From the NCBI GenBank assembly GCA_963787345.1, contig CAWBCW010000026.1:248001-312000 (forward strand): a stretch of 64,000 nt of DNA. The letters are read 5' to 3'. Below, one piece after another: positions 16,358 through 24,728 of the stretch; position 1 is the first letter of the stretch; each line of letters begins with the position of its first letter. A program made the position numbers and the translations under genes. The notes beneath the pieces are model-generated. The model had not been told where the DNA came from and searched no databases. It worked only from the letters and a program-made list of their open reading frames with translations. Source of the stretch: Bacillus_BD sp963787345. GTDB lineage: Bacteria > Bacillota > Bacilli > Bacillales > Cytobacillaceae.

Positions 16358-17360
16358 GTTGGAAAGTTTTTCACAGCTTCAAGAGGCAGCAAACCTTTTA
16401 AGGAAGGGTGAAGTCATTGCTTTTCCAACGGAAACCGTATATGGATTGGGTGGAAATGCGCAAAGTGATGAAGCTGTGGAAAAGATTTTTTTGGCAAAAG
16501 GGAGACCGAGTGACAATCCACTTATTGTCCACATCGCCAAGAAAGAACAGCTTTATGACTTTGTGGAAAAGCTTCCACAAAAGGCAGAAATATTAATGGA
16601 GCATTTTTGGCCAGGGCCATTAACAATTATTTTATCCTATAAAGAAGGGACGCTCTCACAAAAAACGACGGCAGGATTAAGGACGGTTGGGATCCGGATA
16701 CCGGACCATCCGGTTGCCTTGGGCCTGCTAGAACAGGCGGGCTTACCGATTGCTGCACCAAGTGCAAATCGATCTGGAAAGCCAAGCCCAACGACAGCGG
16801 GACATGTTAAAGAGGATTTAGATGGAAGAATCGCGGGAATTGTTAATGGAGGATCGACTGGTGTTGGAGTTGAGTCGACCGTGATCGATTGTACGACTGA
16901 AATTCCAGTTATTTTACGTCCGGGCGGAGTGACAAAGGAGCAGTTGGAAGCTGTGGTGGGTGAGGTTTTATTTGATCCGGCATTGAATGATCATCATGAG
17001 ACACCAAAGTCTCCAGGGATGAAGTATCGGCATTATGCACCAGATGCTCCGCTTTACCTTGTGGATGGGACGAGGGAGCAAATTCAAGCCTTGATTAGCG
17101 AGCGCAGGCAAGAAGGAATAAAAGTCGGCGTTTTAACAACCGAGGAGAATCAAGGTTTTTATGAGGCCGATTTTGTGTATGCATGTGGTCACCGTGAACA
17201 CCTTGAAACTGTGGCAAGTTCGATCTATGAGGCATTAAGAAGTTTTAATAAAGCGAATATCGATATGATTTATAGTGAAATGTTCCCAAATGTTGGGGTT
17301 GGAAACGCGATTATGAACCGTTTATTAAAAGCGGCTGGTCAAAGAGTGATAAAAGGATAG
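16317..17360 (+). CDS. ywlC: threonylcarbamoyl-AMP synthase (Sua5/TsaC family)
   Basis: Makes threonylcarbamoyl-adenylate from threonine, bicarbonate and ATP for the t6A37 modification of ANN-decoding tRNAs. It has 347 aa: an N-terminal YrdC domain (about 18-205) with FPTETVYGLGGNA, KGRPSDNPLIVHI and GLPIAAPSANRSGKPSPT, a linker with SPGMKYRHYAPDAPLYLV, and the C-terminal Sua5 domain (about 240-347). GTGG precedes the ATG. The first codons contain DnaA boxes, so its transcription may respond to DnaA. Confidence 0.96.
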   Translation: MRTNYWIVDKNVDKLESFSQLQEAANLLRKGEVIAFPTETVYGLGGNAQSDEAVEKIFLAKGRPSDNPLIVHIAKKEQLYDFVEKLPQKAEILMEHFWPGPLTIILSYKEGTLSQKTTAGLRTVGIRIPDHPVALGLLEQAGLPIAAPSANRSGKPSPTTAGHVKEDLDGRIAGIVNGGSTGVGVESTVIDCTTEIPVILRPGGVTKEQLEAVVGEVLFDPALNDHHETPKSPGMKYRHYAPDAPLYLVDGTREQIQALISERRQEGIKVGVLTTEENQGFYEADFVYACGHREHLETVASSIYEALRSFNKANIDMIYSEMFPNVGVGNAIMNRLLKAAGQRVIKG

Positions 17361-17369
17361 GGTTAGTAG

Positions 17370-17402
17370 GACTAAGAGCGTGGATGTTCTTAGTCTTTTT
17401 TT
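17370..17402 (+). terminator. terminator of ywlC
   Basis: GACTAAGA pairs with TCTTAGTC, followed by TTTTTTT. Confidence 0.85.
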
Positions 17403-17491
17403 GTTTCGGCGAAATTCCCGTTTTTCTATACCTTCTAAAACCTATCCAATGAGCATAGGTTGGAAGGAGAAATAACGGGGGAGGAATAGGG

Positions 17492-18046
17492 ATGTCAGAG
17501 ATGATTGGGGAGTTGGTGACGATTATAATTATGGCGTTTGCACTCGGAATGGATGCTTTCTCAGTTAGTCTTGGAATGGGAATGTACAGGCTTCGAATGA
17601 GGCAGGTTTTTAATATAGGGGTAACAGTAGGCATTTTTCATATATTTATGCCGTTATTAGGGATTATGGCAGGCCGATTTTTATCAGAGCGATTTGACGC
17701 CATTGCTAGTTATATTGGTGGTGGCTTATTAATGGTATTGGGGCTGCATATGATCATATCAAGCCTACGAAAAGAAAGTGCCAGTCTGCTTACTCCGGTT
17801 GGATTTGGACTAATTTTATTTGCATTAAGTGTCAGCCTCGATAGTTTTTCAGTAGGAATGTCACTTGGAATTTACGGGGCAAAAACGTGGATTGTCTTGA
17901 TTTGTTTTGGAGCTGGTGCAATGCTTTTGTCTTGGCTTGGTTTGTTTATTGGGCGGAGTGTCCAGGATTGGCTTGGGAAATACAGTGAGATTCTAGGTGG
18001 AGTAATTTTATTGTTCTTCAGCATAAAATTATTATTTCCTTTTTAA
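17492..18046 (+). CDS. mntP: manganese efflux pump MntP
   Basis: An inner-membrane Mn(II) exporter of 184 aa with six predicted helices in two repeats. The conserved aspartates appear in MAFALGMDAFSVSLGMG (helix 1) and FALSVSLDSFSVGMSLG (helix 4). GGGGAGGAATAGGG precedes the ATG. The short leader has no room for a yybP-ykoY manganese riboswitch; it only has an AACCTAT/ATAGGTT inverted repeat near 17440-17463. It lies between ywlC and ywlE, as in B. subtilis (ywlD). Confidence 0.94.
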   Translation: MSEMIGELVTIIIMAFALGMDAFSVSLGMGMYRLRMRQVFNIGVTVGIFHIFMPLLGIMAGRFLSERFDAIASYIGGGLLMVLGLHMIISSLRKESASLLTPVGFGLILFALSVSLDSFSVGMSLGIYGAKTWIVLICFGAGAMLLSWLGLFIGRSVQDWLGKYSEILGGVILLFFSIKLLFPF

Positions 18047-18162
18047 AAAGGATAAAGGATTCATTAAAGGATTTATCAATTTTCATAAATATGATTAAAT
18101 AATAAGTGTGAATGTTTACGGAACTTTACAATCTAAGTCTATTGTACTAGACGATTTTGTCT

Positions 18163-18168
18163 TATAAT
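18163..18168 (+). promoter_or_regulatory. possible -10 of the ywlE promoter
   Basis: A perfect TATAAT, with TTGTAC 15 bases upstream (short spacer) or TATTGT at 17 bases. Confidence 0.4.
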
Positions 18169-18189
18169 AAATGAAAGGGGCATTGGTTC

Positions 18190-18645
18190 GTGACAACGAT
18201 TTTATTTGTTTGTACAGGCAATACATGCAGGAGCCCAATGGCGGAATCATTGTTGAGGCATAAGAGTATCCCAGGAGTCGAAGTGAGATCCGCTGGGATC
18301 TATGCATCACAAGGAACAGAAGCATCTACAAATGCGAAAAAGGTATTAGACAAAAACAGTATTCCTCATAACCATAAGTCTTCTTTGGTAACAGAGGAGT
18401 TAGTGGAATGGGCTGATTTTATTTTAACGATGACATATGGGCATAAGACCACTGTCGCTAGCATGTTTCCTCAAGTTCAAAGCAAAGTATACACGCTCAA
18501 AGAATTTGCCGAAATGGATGGGTCTCCAGATATTGCTGATCCATTTGGAGGCTCTGTGGAAATCTATCAAGAAACCTATGAAGAGATAAAGGAAGTGATT
18601 GACGAAATAGTAGTACGACTAAAAGTCCATCGATTCAAAGACTAG
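18190..18645 (+). CDS. ywlE: protein-arginine phosphatase
   Basis: A 151-aa low-molecular-weight phosphatase fold. The active-site loop is Cys8-TGNTC-Arg14 followed by SPMAES. The threonine at position 12 (Thr11 in B. subtilis YwlE) is the residue that selects phosphoarginine over phosphotyrosine. The general acid is in the DPFGGS segment near the C-terminus. It counteracts the McsB arginine kinase, which marks proteins for ClpCP. The start is GTG 18190; GAAAGGGG lies rather far (11 bases) upstream. Fourteen bases separate it from the next gene. Confidence 0.93.
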   Translation: MTTILFVCTGNTCRSPMAESLLRHKSIPGVEVRSAGIYASQGTEASTNAKKVLDKNSIPHNHKSSLVTEELVEWADFILTMTYGHKTTVASMFPQVQSKVYTLKEFAEMDGSPDIADPFGGSVEIYQETYEEIKEVIDEIVVRLKVHRFKD

Positions 18646-18659
18646 AGGGGAGAGATAAG

Positions 18660-19955
18660 GTGCAAGACGAACGACATTATAAATGGGGCATAAGAAAGCA
18701 GCTTGTTATATTTACAACGATCTTGGCAATCATCACCTATTCTACGAGTGCATTTTTTATTTATGTTATTTATCCTTTTATCAAAGACTTTATTAGAATC
18801 GGAGAAGTATCTTTTACGGTCGTGACCTTTTTATTAGGGATTACTTGGTCGGGAATTCTTGCATTTTTTGCTGCAGGAATTATTACTAAGCCGTTACAAA
18901 AGCTAGAGAAGGCTGCCATTAAAGCAGCATCTGGTGATATTAGTGAAAAGATAAACATTCCAAAGGTAGATAATGAAATCCGTTCATTAGCGGTTGCATT
19001 CGATAGAATGTTAACGAAACTAAGGGAGATCATAAATAATATTGATGATAATTTTAATCAAACAAATGAAAAGGTATTAATGGTTTCAAATGAATCGGCA
19101 GCGGCAGCCGAACAAGCATCAGCCATTGCCAGTACCACAACTGAAATCGTAGTTGGTGCGGGAAATTCAGCTTCTGCGATCCAATCGATAACGGAATCGG
19201 TTGAAGGTGTGATTGAGATCGCGGAAAATGTCGAGCAAAAGGCAAAGATTTCAGAAGAGATTTCGGTGGAAATGGTGAATGACCTAAATAAAGCGAAAGA
19301 CGTTGTCCAATCTTTAATTGGGGGAATTGAAACTCTATCGAATGACAATCAACAATCATTAGAAACGGTAAAAGAATTAGAAGAAAATGCAGCGAAAATT
19401 GAACGGGTCATCCTGCTAGTAGGAGAAATTGCCGGCCAAACTAATTTGCTTGCATTAAATGCGTCAATTGAGGCAGCACGAGCTGGAGAGCATGGAAAGG
19501 GTTTTGCTGTTGTAGCGGAGGAAGTTCGTTTGTTAGCAGATGAGAGTGCGAAAGCTGTTCAAGGCATCTCCCATTTAACGAAAAATATTCAACAAGGGGT
19601 TAACAGTGTTGTCACCCAAATTAAGCGACAGGTTCAGACGGCCAATAATGAGGTGGCAAAAGGCACGAAAACAAATGAGGCTCTAGAGGAAATGACGATC
19701 AGTGTTAACAATATGGCAGAGGCAATATCGGAAATTTCCAATCTCGTTAAAAAACAAATGCTTGGTATCACGGCATTATCGACGCAATCTGAAGAAGTAG
19801 CTTCGATCGCAGAAGAAACATCTGCCGGCGCTCAGGAGGTATCATCGTTGATTCAATATCAAACGAATGTGATTGAAAATGTTGAAAAACTTACCATTGA
19901 CTTAAAAGGTCAAGCTGAGGGGTTAAAGGAAACGATTGCGGTATTTAAAGTTTAG
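18660..19955 (+). CDS. methyl-accepting chemotaxis protein with minimal sensor
   Basis: A 431-aa transducer. Two hydrophobic segments (about 14-37 and 48-75) are separated by only about ten residues, so there is almost no extracytoplasmic domain. A HAMP-like linker (about 75-125) and a long methyl-accepting coiled coil follow, with the highly conserved hairpin tip EIAGQTNLLALNASIEAARAG near 255-280. It starts at GTG 18660 behind GAGGGGAGAG. The signal may be membrane state, as in energy-taxis receptors, but that is a guess. B. subtilis has no receptor at this position. Confidence 0.92.
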   Translation: MQDERHYKWGIRKQLVIFTTILAIITYSTSAFFIYVIYPFIKDFIRIGEVSFTVVTFLLGITWSGILAFFAAGIITKPLQKLEKAAIKAASGDISEKINIPKVDNEIRSLAVAFDRMLTKLREIINNIDDNFNQTNEKVLMVSNESAAAAEQASAIASTTTEIVVGAGNSASAIQSITESVEGVIEIAENVEQKAKISEEISVEMVNDLNKAKDVVQSLIGGIETLSNDNQQSLETVKELEENAAKIERVILLVGEIAGQTNLLALNASIEAARAGEHGKGFAVVAEEVRLLADESAKAVQGISHLTKNIQQGVNSVVTQIKRQVQTANNEVAKGTKTNEALEEMTISVNNMAEAISEISNLVKKQMLGITALSTQSEEVASIAEETSAGAQEVSSLIQYQTNVIENVEKLTIDLKGQAEGLKETIAVFKV

Positions 19956-20087
19956 GTCCAGTAAACAAATCTTTTTAAAAAACTCTTGTATTCTCCTTTT
20001 AGTAAAGAATGGAAGGGTTTTTAATTTTGGATAACTGTGTCAAAATATAGATAGGAAGATTTTATTGTTGAATGAGGAGGTTTTTTT

Positions 20088-20534
20088 ATGAAAGTTGCGA
20101 TTGCATCTGATCACGGTGGAGTCAATATTCGTGAGGAAATAAAGAAGTTAATGGAGGAAATGGGAATTCAGTATGAAGATTTCGGTTGTGAATGTGGTAC
20201 TTCAGTGGATTATCCAGACTATGCGCTGCCCGTTGCCGAGAAAGTAGCAAGTGGTGAGTTTGACCGCGGTATTTTGATTTGCGGGACAGGGATTGGGATG
20301 AGCATTGCAGCGAACAAAGTAAAAGGCATCCGCTGCGCCCTTGTTCATGACATATTTACAGCAAAGGTAACGCGTGAACATAATGACAGCAATATGTTAG
20401 CAATGGGTGAACGTGTCATTGGACCGGGACTTGCTCGTGAAATCGCCAAAACATGGCTGTCAGGAGAGTTTGAAGGCGGCCGTCATGCTAATCGAGTAGC
20501 AAAAATTACCCAGTATGAAGAAGGGGAAAAATAA
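20088..20534 (+). CDS. rpiB: ribose-5-phosphate isomerase B
   Basis: Interconverts ribose-5-phosphate and ribulose-5-phosphate. It has 148 aa of the RpiB/LacAB fold. The N-terminal ASDHGG motif (6-11), catalytic Cys65 in LICGTGIGMSIAANK and the HDIFTAKVTREHNDSNMLAMGERVIG region are all visible. GAGGAGG lies ahead of the ATG. The next gene, ywlG, begins 33 bases downstream. It equals ywlF of B. subtilis. Confidence 0.96.
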   Translation: MKVAIASDHGGVNIREEIKKLMEEMGIQYEDFGCECGTSVDYPDYALPVAEKVASGEFDRGILICGTGIGMSIAANKVKGIRCALVHDIFTAKVTREHNDSNMLAMGERVIGPGLAREIAKTWLSGEFEGGRHANRVAKITQYEEGEK

Positions 20535-20566
20535 ATCTCACATTGAGGAAAAGGGGGGAAATGGCT

Positions 20567-21136
20567 ATGTCAACTGATACAATCAAATCACAAATGGCAA
20601 ACTTATTAACTGAATTTCAACAGCAAGTACAGTTAGGCAGTCAGCATCTTCTGGTAATCGGTTGTAGTACAAGTGAAGTTGCGGGAAGTCAAATAGGTAC
20701 AGCTGGAACGATTGATACGGCAGAAAACTTATATTCCGCATTGCGGGACTATCAAAAGCAAACAGGAGTTTCCTTAGCAATCCAATGCTGCGAACACCTA
20801 AACCGTGCACTCGTTATCGAAAGAGAGACAGCAGAGAAGCACGGATATGAAATCGTTTCTGTTGTTCCAGTCCAAAAGGCTGGCGGTTCCTTTGCAACCT
20901 ACACATTTAAACAAATGAAGGATCCAGTATTGGTGGAATTTATTAAGGCAGATGCAGGAATTGATATTGGAGATACCTTTATTGGTATGCACCTTAAACA
21001 TGTAGCAGTTCCAATCCGTGTTCAGAGTAAAACCATAGGGAATGCGCATGTTACAATGGCAAAAACACGGCCAAAGCTTATCGGCGGTGAACGAGCAGTG
21101 TATGTAAGCAGTAGTGAAAATCAGTCTTGTACTTAA
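20567..21136 (+). CDS. ywlG: TIGR01440/DUF436 family protein YwlG
   Basis: A 189-aa conserved Firmicutes protein of unknown function. HLLVIGCSTSEVAGSQIGTAG, CCEHLNRALVIERE and KADAGIDIGDTFIGMHLKHVAVP are family signatures; clustered Cys/His residues suggest metal or thiol chemistry, which is inferred. The ATG at 20567 is chosen because GGGGGG ends 8 bases upstream; in-frame TTG 20543 and ATG 20561 are too far from or too close to it. It is probably transcribed with rpiB. Confidence 0.88.
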   Translation: MSTDTIKSQMANLLTEFQQQVQLGSQHLLVIGCSTSEVAGSQIGTAGTIDTAENLYSALRDYQKQTGVSLAIQCCEHLNRALVIERETAEKHGYEIVSVVPVQKAGGSFATYTFKQMKDPVLVEFIKADAGIDIGDTFIGMHLKHVAVPIRVQSKTIGNAHVTMAKTRPKLIGGERAVYVSSSENQSCT

Positions 21137-21147
21137 GCTGATCTAAT

Positions 21148-21194
21148 GGTGATGGTGTTTATGCTTGTTTTTACACCATCATCTTTATTTTTGG
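21148..21194 (+). terminator. terminator of rpiB-ywlG
   Basis: GATGGTGT pairs with ACACCATC across a 14-base loop, followed by ATCTTTATTTTT. Confidence 0.75.
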
Positions 21195-21245
21195 ACTCTG
21201 ACAATGAATCAAAGTTTGTCAAAAGAGCCCAGAATTAATTAAGTC

Positions 21246-21275
21246 TTGTCGAAGATTGTTTTATTATGCTAAAAT
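21246..21275 (+). promoter_or_regulatory. glyA promoter (extended -10)
   Basis: TTGTCG (21246-21251), an 18-bp spacer ending in TGC, and TAAAAT (21270-21275). Downstream, TTGTAC (21302-21307) and GTACAA (21316-21321) form an inverted repeat in the untranslated leader. Confidence 0.55.
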
Positions 21276-21367
21276 AATCTGAAAAGTTGAATCATTCCCT
21301 TTTGTACGTTTTTTTGTACAATTATGGTAATAATTCTTAATAAAAGTAGTGACTAAGGGGGAGCCTA

Positions 21368-22609
21368 ATGAAACACGTAGCTCAGCAAGATGAAAAAGTA
21401 TATCAAGCGATACAACAAGAACTAGGACGTCAACGTTCGAAAATTGAATTAATTGCATCTGAAAACTTTGTCAGTGAAGCGGTCATGGAAGCACAAGGTT
21501 CAGTCTTAACAAATAAATATGCAGAAGGTTATCCAGGTCGTCGTTATTATGGCGGATGTGAATATGTGGATATTGTCGAAGATATTGCGCGTGACCGGGC
21601 AAAAGAAATCTTTGGTGCTGAGCATGTTAACGTACAAGTACACTCTGGGGCACAAGCAAATATGGCCGTTTACTATACGATCTTAGAACATGGTGATACA
21701 GTTCTTGGAATGAACCTTTCTCACGGTGGCCATTTAACACATGGAAGTCCTGTTAATTTCAGCGGTATTCAATATAACTTTGTTGAATATGGGGTTGACC
21801 CAGAGAAACACCTGATCGACTATCAAGATGTGTTAGAAAAAGCGCGTCAACATAAACCAAAGTTAATTGTGGCAGGAGCAAGTGCGTATCCACGTGAGAT
21901 TGATTTTAAGAAATTCCGTGAAATCGCTGATGAAATCGGAGCCTATTTAATGGTTGATATGGCTCATATTGCAGGTTTGGTTGCGGCAGGTCTGCATCCT
22001 AATCCTGTACCATTTGCAGATTTTGTGACTACGACAACACACAAAACACTTCGTGGACCACGCGGTGGAATGATCCTATGTAAAGAAAAGTATGCGAAAC
22101 AAATTGACAAGTCTGTTTTCCCTGGAATTCAAGGTGGACCGCTAATGCATGTGATTGCAGCAAAAGCTATTGCCTTTGGTGAGGTTCTTCAAGATAGTTT
22201 TAAAGACTATTCAAAAAAGGTAGTGGCAAATGCGAAGGAACTTGCCAAGGCTCTTCAAGAAGAAGGTGTTACGTTGGTTTCTGGTGGAACAGACAACCAC
22301 TTATTATTACTAGATATGCGCTCACTTGGAATCACTGGTAAAATTGCTGAGAAAGTTTTGGACGAAATTGGCATTACCGTGAATAAAAATACGATTCCAT
22401 ATGATCCAGAAAAACCATTTGTTACGAGCGGGGTTCGCATTGGAACCGCAGCTGTAACATCTCGTGGCTTTGGAAACGAAGATATGAAAGAAATTGCTTC
22501 TATTATAGGTTTAACTTTGAAAAATCATACGGACCAAGCTAAATTAGCAGAAGCCAAACAACGTGTAGAAGACTTAACGAGTAAATTTGAATTATATTCT
22601 GAATACTAG
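21368..22609 (+). CDS. glyA: serine hydroxymethyltransferase
   Basis: PLP enzyme converting serine and tetrahydrofolate to glycine and methylene-tetrahydrofolate, the main one-carbon source for purine and thymidylate synthesis. It has 413 aa. The PLP lysine is Lys226 in TTTTHKTLRGPRGG. The N-terminal IELIASENFVSEAVMEAQGS and YAEGYPGRRYYGGCEYVD motifs are fully conserved. GGGGGAGCC precedes the ATG. It is flanked by promoter and terminator, hence monocistronic. Confidence 0.98.
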   Translation: MKHVAQQDEKVYQAIQQELGRQRSKIELIASENFVSEAVMEAQGSVLTNKYAEGYPGRRYYGGCEYVDIVEDIARDRAKEIFGAEHVNVQVHSGAQANMAVYYTILEHGDTVLGMNLSHGGHLTHGSPVNFSGIQYNFVEYGVDPEKHLIDYQDVLEKARQHKPKLIVAGASAYPREIDFKKFREIADEIGAYLMVDMAHIAGLVAAGLHPNPVPFADFVTTTTHKTLRGPRGGMILCKEKYAKQIDKSVFPGIQGGPLMHVIAAKAIAFGEVLQDSFKDYSKKVVANAKELAKALQEEGVTLVSGGTDNHLLLLDMRSLGITGKIAEKVLDEIGITVNKNTIPYDPEKPFVTSGVRIGTAAVTSRGFGNEDMKEIASIIGLTLKNHTDQAKLAEAKQRVEDLTSKFELYSEY

Positions 22610-22661
22610 GTGCTAGGCACCGCTCAAATTTTGGAAGGTGTTTGACACCTTCCTTTATTTT
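22609..22661 (+). terminator. terminator of glyA with two hairpins
   Basis: GGTGC-TAG-GCACC (22609-22621) overlaps the end of glyA. GGAAGGTGT-TTG-ACACCTTCC (22633-22653) follows, then TTTATTTT. Confidence 0.8.
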
Positions 22662-22696
22662 GAAAATGTCCGTATTTTTGCAATTCTTGTATCGTG

Positions 22697-22725
22697 TTGC
22701 TCTTGCCGTTCTTTTTCTGTAAAAT
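22697..22725 (+). promoter_or_regulatory. upp promoter
   Basis: TTGCTC (22697-22702), a 17-bp spacer and TAAAAT (22720-22725). Confidence 0.5.
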
Positions 22726-22790
22726 AAACGCAGTGGAATGTGACAAGTTTTTTCATATTTAAGATAAACTCGAAAAGGAGCGCAAAAATC

Positions 22791-23420
22791 GTGGCAAAAG
22801 TATATGTTTTTGATCACCCGCTTATTCAACATAAACTTACATACATCCGTAAATCAGATACTGGGACAAAGGAATTCCGTGAATTAGTTGATGAGGTTGC
22901 GACATTAATGGCATTTGAAATTACCCGTGATATGCCGTTAGAAGAGATAGAAATTGAAACACCTGTTCAGAAGACAAAGTCTAAAGTTCTTTCTGGTAAA
23001 AAAATTGGTCTTGTTCCGATTCTTCGTGCGGGAATTGGCATGGTAGACGGTGTACTCAACCTGATTCCAGCAGCAAAAGTAGGGCATATTGGTTTATACC
23101 GTGATCCAGAGACCCTCAAGCCAGTTGAGTATTATGTGAAACTTCCAACTGATGTTGAAGAAAGGGACTTCATTGTTGTAGATCCGATGCTTGCTACAGG
23201 TGGCTCCGCAGTTGCAGCGATTGATTCGTTAAAAAATCGTGGTGGAAAGCACATTAAATTTATGTGTTTGGTTGCTGCTCCAGAAGGCGTTAAAGCATTA
23301 CAAGAGGCTCATCCAGATGTGGATATTTATATTGCTGCCCTTGATGAAAAGTTAAATGACCATGGCTATATTGTTCCGGGGCTTGGTGATGCAGGCGACC
23401 GCTTATTTGGAACGAAATAA
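22791..23420 (+). CDS. upp: uracil phosphoribosyltransferase
   Basis: Pyrimidine salvage: uracil plus PRPP gives UMP. It has 209 aa from GTG 22791 (VAKVYVFDHPLIQHKL), with AAAAGGAG 9 bases upstream; the preceding 17 in-frame codons are not conserved. The PRPP loop FIVVDPMLATGGSA (about 124-137) and the uracil-binding YIVPGLGDAGDR near the C-terminus are present. mnaA begins 26 bases after its stop, so the two are probably cotranscribed. Confidence 0.97.
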   Translation: MAKVYVFDHPLIQHKLTYIRKSDTGTKEFRELVDEVATLMAFEITRDMPLEEIEIETPVQKTKSKVLSGKKIGLVPILRAGIGMVDGVLNLIPAAKVGHIGLYRDPETLKPVEYYVKLPTDVEERDFIVVDPMLATGGSAVAAIDSLKNRGGKHIKFMCLVAAPEGVKALQEAHPDVDIYIAALDEKLNDHGYIVPGLGDAGDRLFGTK

Positions 23421-23446
23421 TTTTTTGTAAAAAGAGGGGGAGAGAA

Positions 23447-24589
23447 TTGAGTAATCCTATTAAAGTAATGACGATATTTGGTACACGTCCTGAAGCGATC
23501 AAAATGGCTCCACTTGTATTAGAATTACAGAAACATCCGGAGCATTTTGAATCCGTTGTTACCGTTACAGCGCAGCATCGGCAAATGCTCGATCAAGTAT
23601 TATCGATTTTCAACATTACACCTGACTTTGATTTAAACATTATGAAGGATCGCCAAACATTAATTGATGTTACGACTCGTGGATTAGAAGGCCTCGATAA
23701 AGTAATGAAGGAAGTAAAGCCCGATATCGTTTTAGTGCATGGTGATACAGCAACGACCTTTGTAGCAAGTCTTGCAGCTTATTATAATCAAATAACAGTT
23801 GGACATGTTGAGGCAGGTCTCCGAACATGGGATAAGTATTCTCCGTTCCCGGAAGAAATGAATCGCCAAATGACGGGAGTAATCGCTGATTTGCACTTTT
23901 CTCCAACTTCCAAATCAGCTCAAAATCTATTGCAGGAAAACAAACCAAAAGACCGCATTTTTATTACTGGAAATACAGCCATTGACGCACTCAAAACGAC
24001 CGTCAAAGAGGAATATCAACATGAAGTGTTACAAGGGATAGGTAACAATCGTCTCATCTTAGTAACTGCTCATCGTCGTGAAAATCTGGGCGAGCCAATG
24101 CGTCATATCTTCCGTGCGATTAAACGAATTGTTGAAGAACATGAGGATGTAAGAGTTATTTATCCTGTACATATGAATCCTGCTGTAAGAGAAGTAGCAG
24201 ATGAAATTCTTGGTGACGACCCTCGTATTCAATTGATCGAGCCATTAGATGTGATAGATTTCCATAACTTTGCTGCTAGAGCCCATTTAATTTTAACGGA
24301 TTCTGGTGGTGTGCAAGAAGAAGCGCCATCTCTTGGTGTACCAGTGCTTGTGCTGCGTGATACGACTGAAAGACCTGAAGGAATTGAGGCAGGCACGTTA
24401 AAATTAGCTGGTACGGATGAAGAGACTATATACTCATTGGCAAAAGAGTTATTAACGAATCAAACGGAATATGAAAAGATGGCAAAGGCAGCCAATCCGT
24501 ATGGAGATGGCGAAGCCTCTCGCCGTATTTGTGAATCAATCCGCTACTATTTTAAACAAACCGTTGAAAAGCCAGATGAATATCAGTAA
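23447..24589 (+). CDS. mnaA: UDP-N-acetylglucosamine 2-epimerase (non-hydrolysing)
   Basis: Interconverts UDP-GlcNAc and UDP-ManNAc, the precursor for wall teichoic acid linkage units and other polymers. It has 380 aa of the GT-B-like WecB fold. TIFGTRPEAIKMAPLVLEL, HGDTATTFVASLAA, GHVEAGLRTWDKYSPFPEEMNR and TDSGGVQEEAPSLGVPVLVLRDTTERPEG are all conserved. The start is TTG 23447 behind GAGGGGGAGAG. The order upp-mnaA-atp resembles the B. cereus group rather than B. subtilis. Confidence 0.96.
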   Translation: MSNPIKVMTIFGTRPEAIKMAPLVLELQKHPEHFESVVTVTAQHRQMLDQVLSIFNITPDFDLNIMKDRQTLIDVTTRGLEGLDKVMKEVKPDIVLVHGDTATTFVASLAAYYNQITVGHVEAGLRTWDKYSPFPEEMNRQMTGVIADLHFSPTSKSAQNLLQENKPKDRIFITGNTAIDALKTTVKEEYQHEVLQGIGNNRLILVTAHRRENLGEPMRHIFRAIKRIVEEHEDVRVIYPVHMNPAVREVADEILGDDPRIQLIEPLDVIDFHNFAARAHLILTDSGGVQEEAPSLGVPVLVLRDTTERPEGIEAGTLKLAGTDEETIYSLAKELLTNQTEYEKMAKAANPYGDGEASRRICESIRYYFKQTVEKPDEYQ

Positions 24590-24603
24590 TCTTTGCTAAA
24601 GCT

Positions 24604-24633
24604 AGGCTAGGGGAAGTACCTCTAGCCTTTTTG
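24604..24633 (+). terminator. terminator of upp-mnaA
   Basis: GGCTAGGGG-AAGTA-CCTCTAGCC followed by TTTTT. Confidence 0.85.
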
Positions 24634-24728
24634 ATATTTCCCCATATCCTTTCAACCGTTATAAAATGTATTTTCAACTGTATACAAACCTTTCCTAAAG
24701 AAAATCATAAAGAAAAAAGGGGGCGTTT

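Noticed and set aside
17403..17491. yybP-ykoY manganese riboswitch before mntP
   Set aside because: Fewer than 90 bases lie between the ywlC terminator and mntP, and the conserved riboswitch core is not visible.
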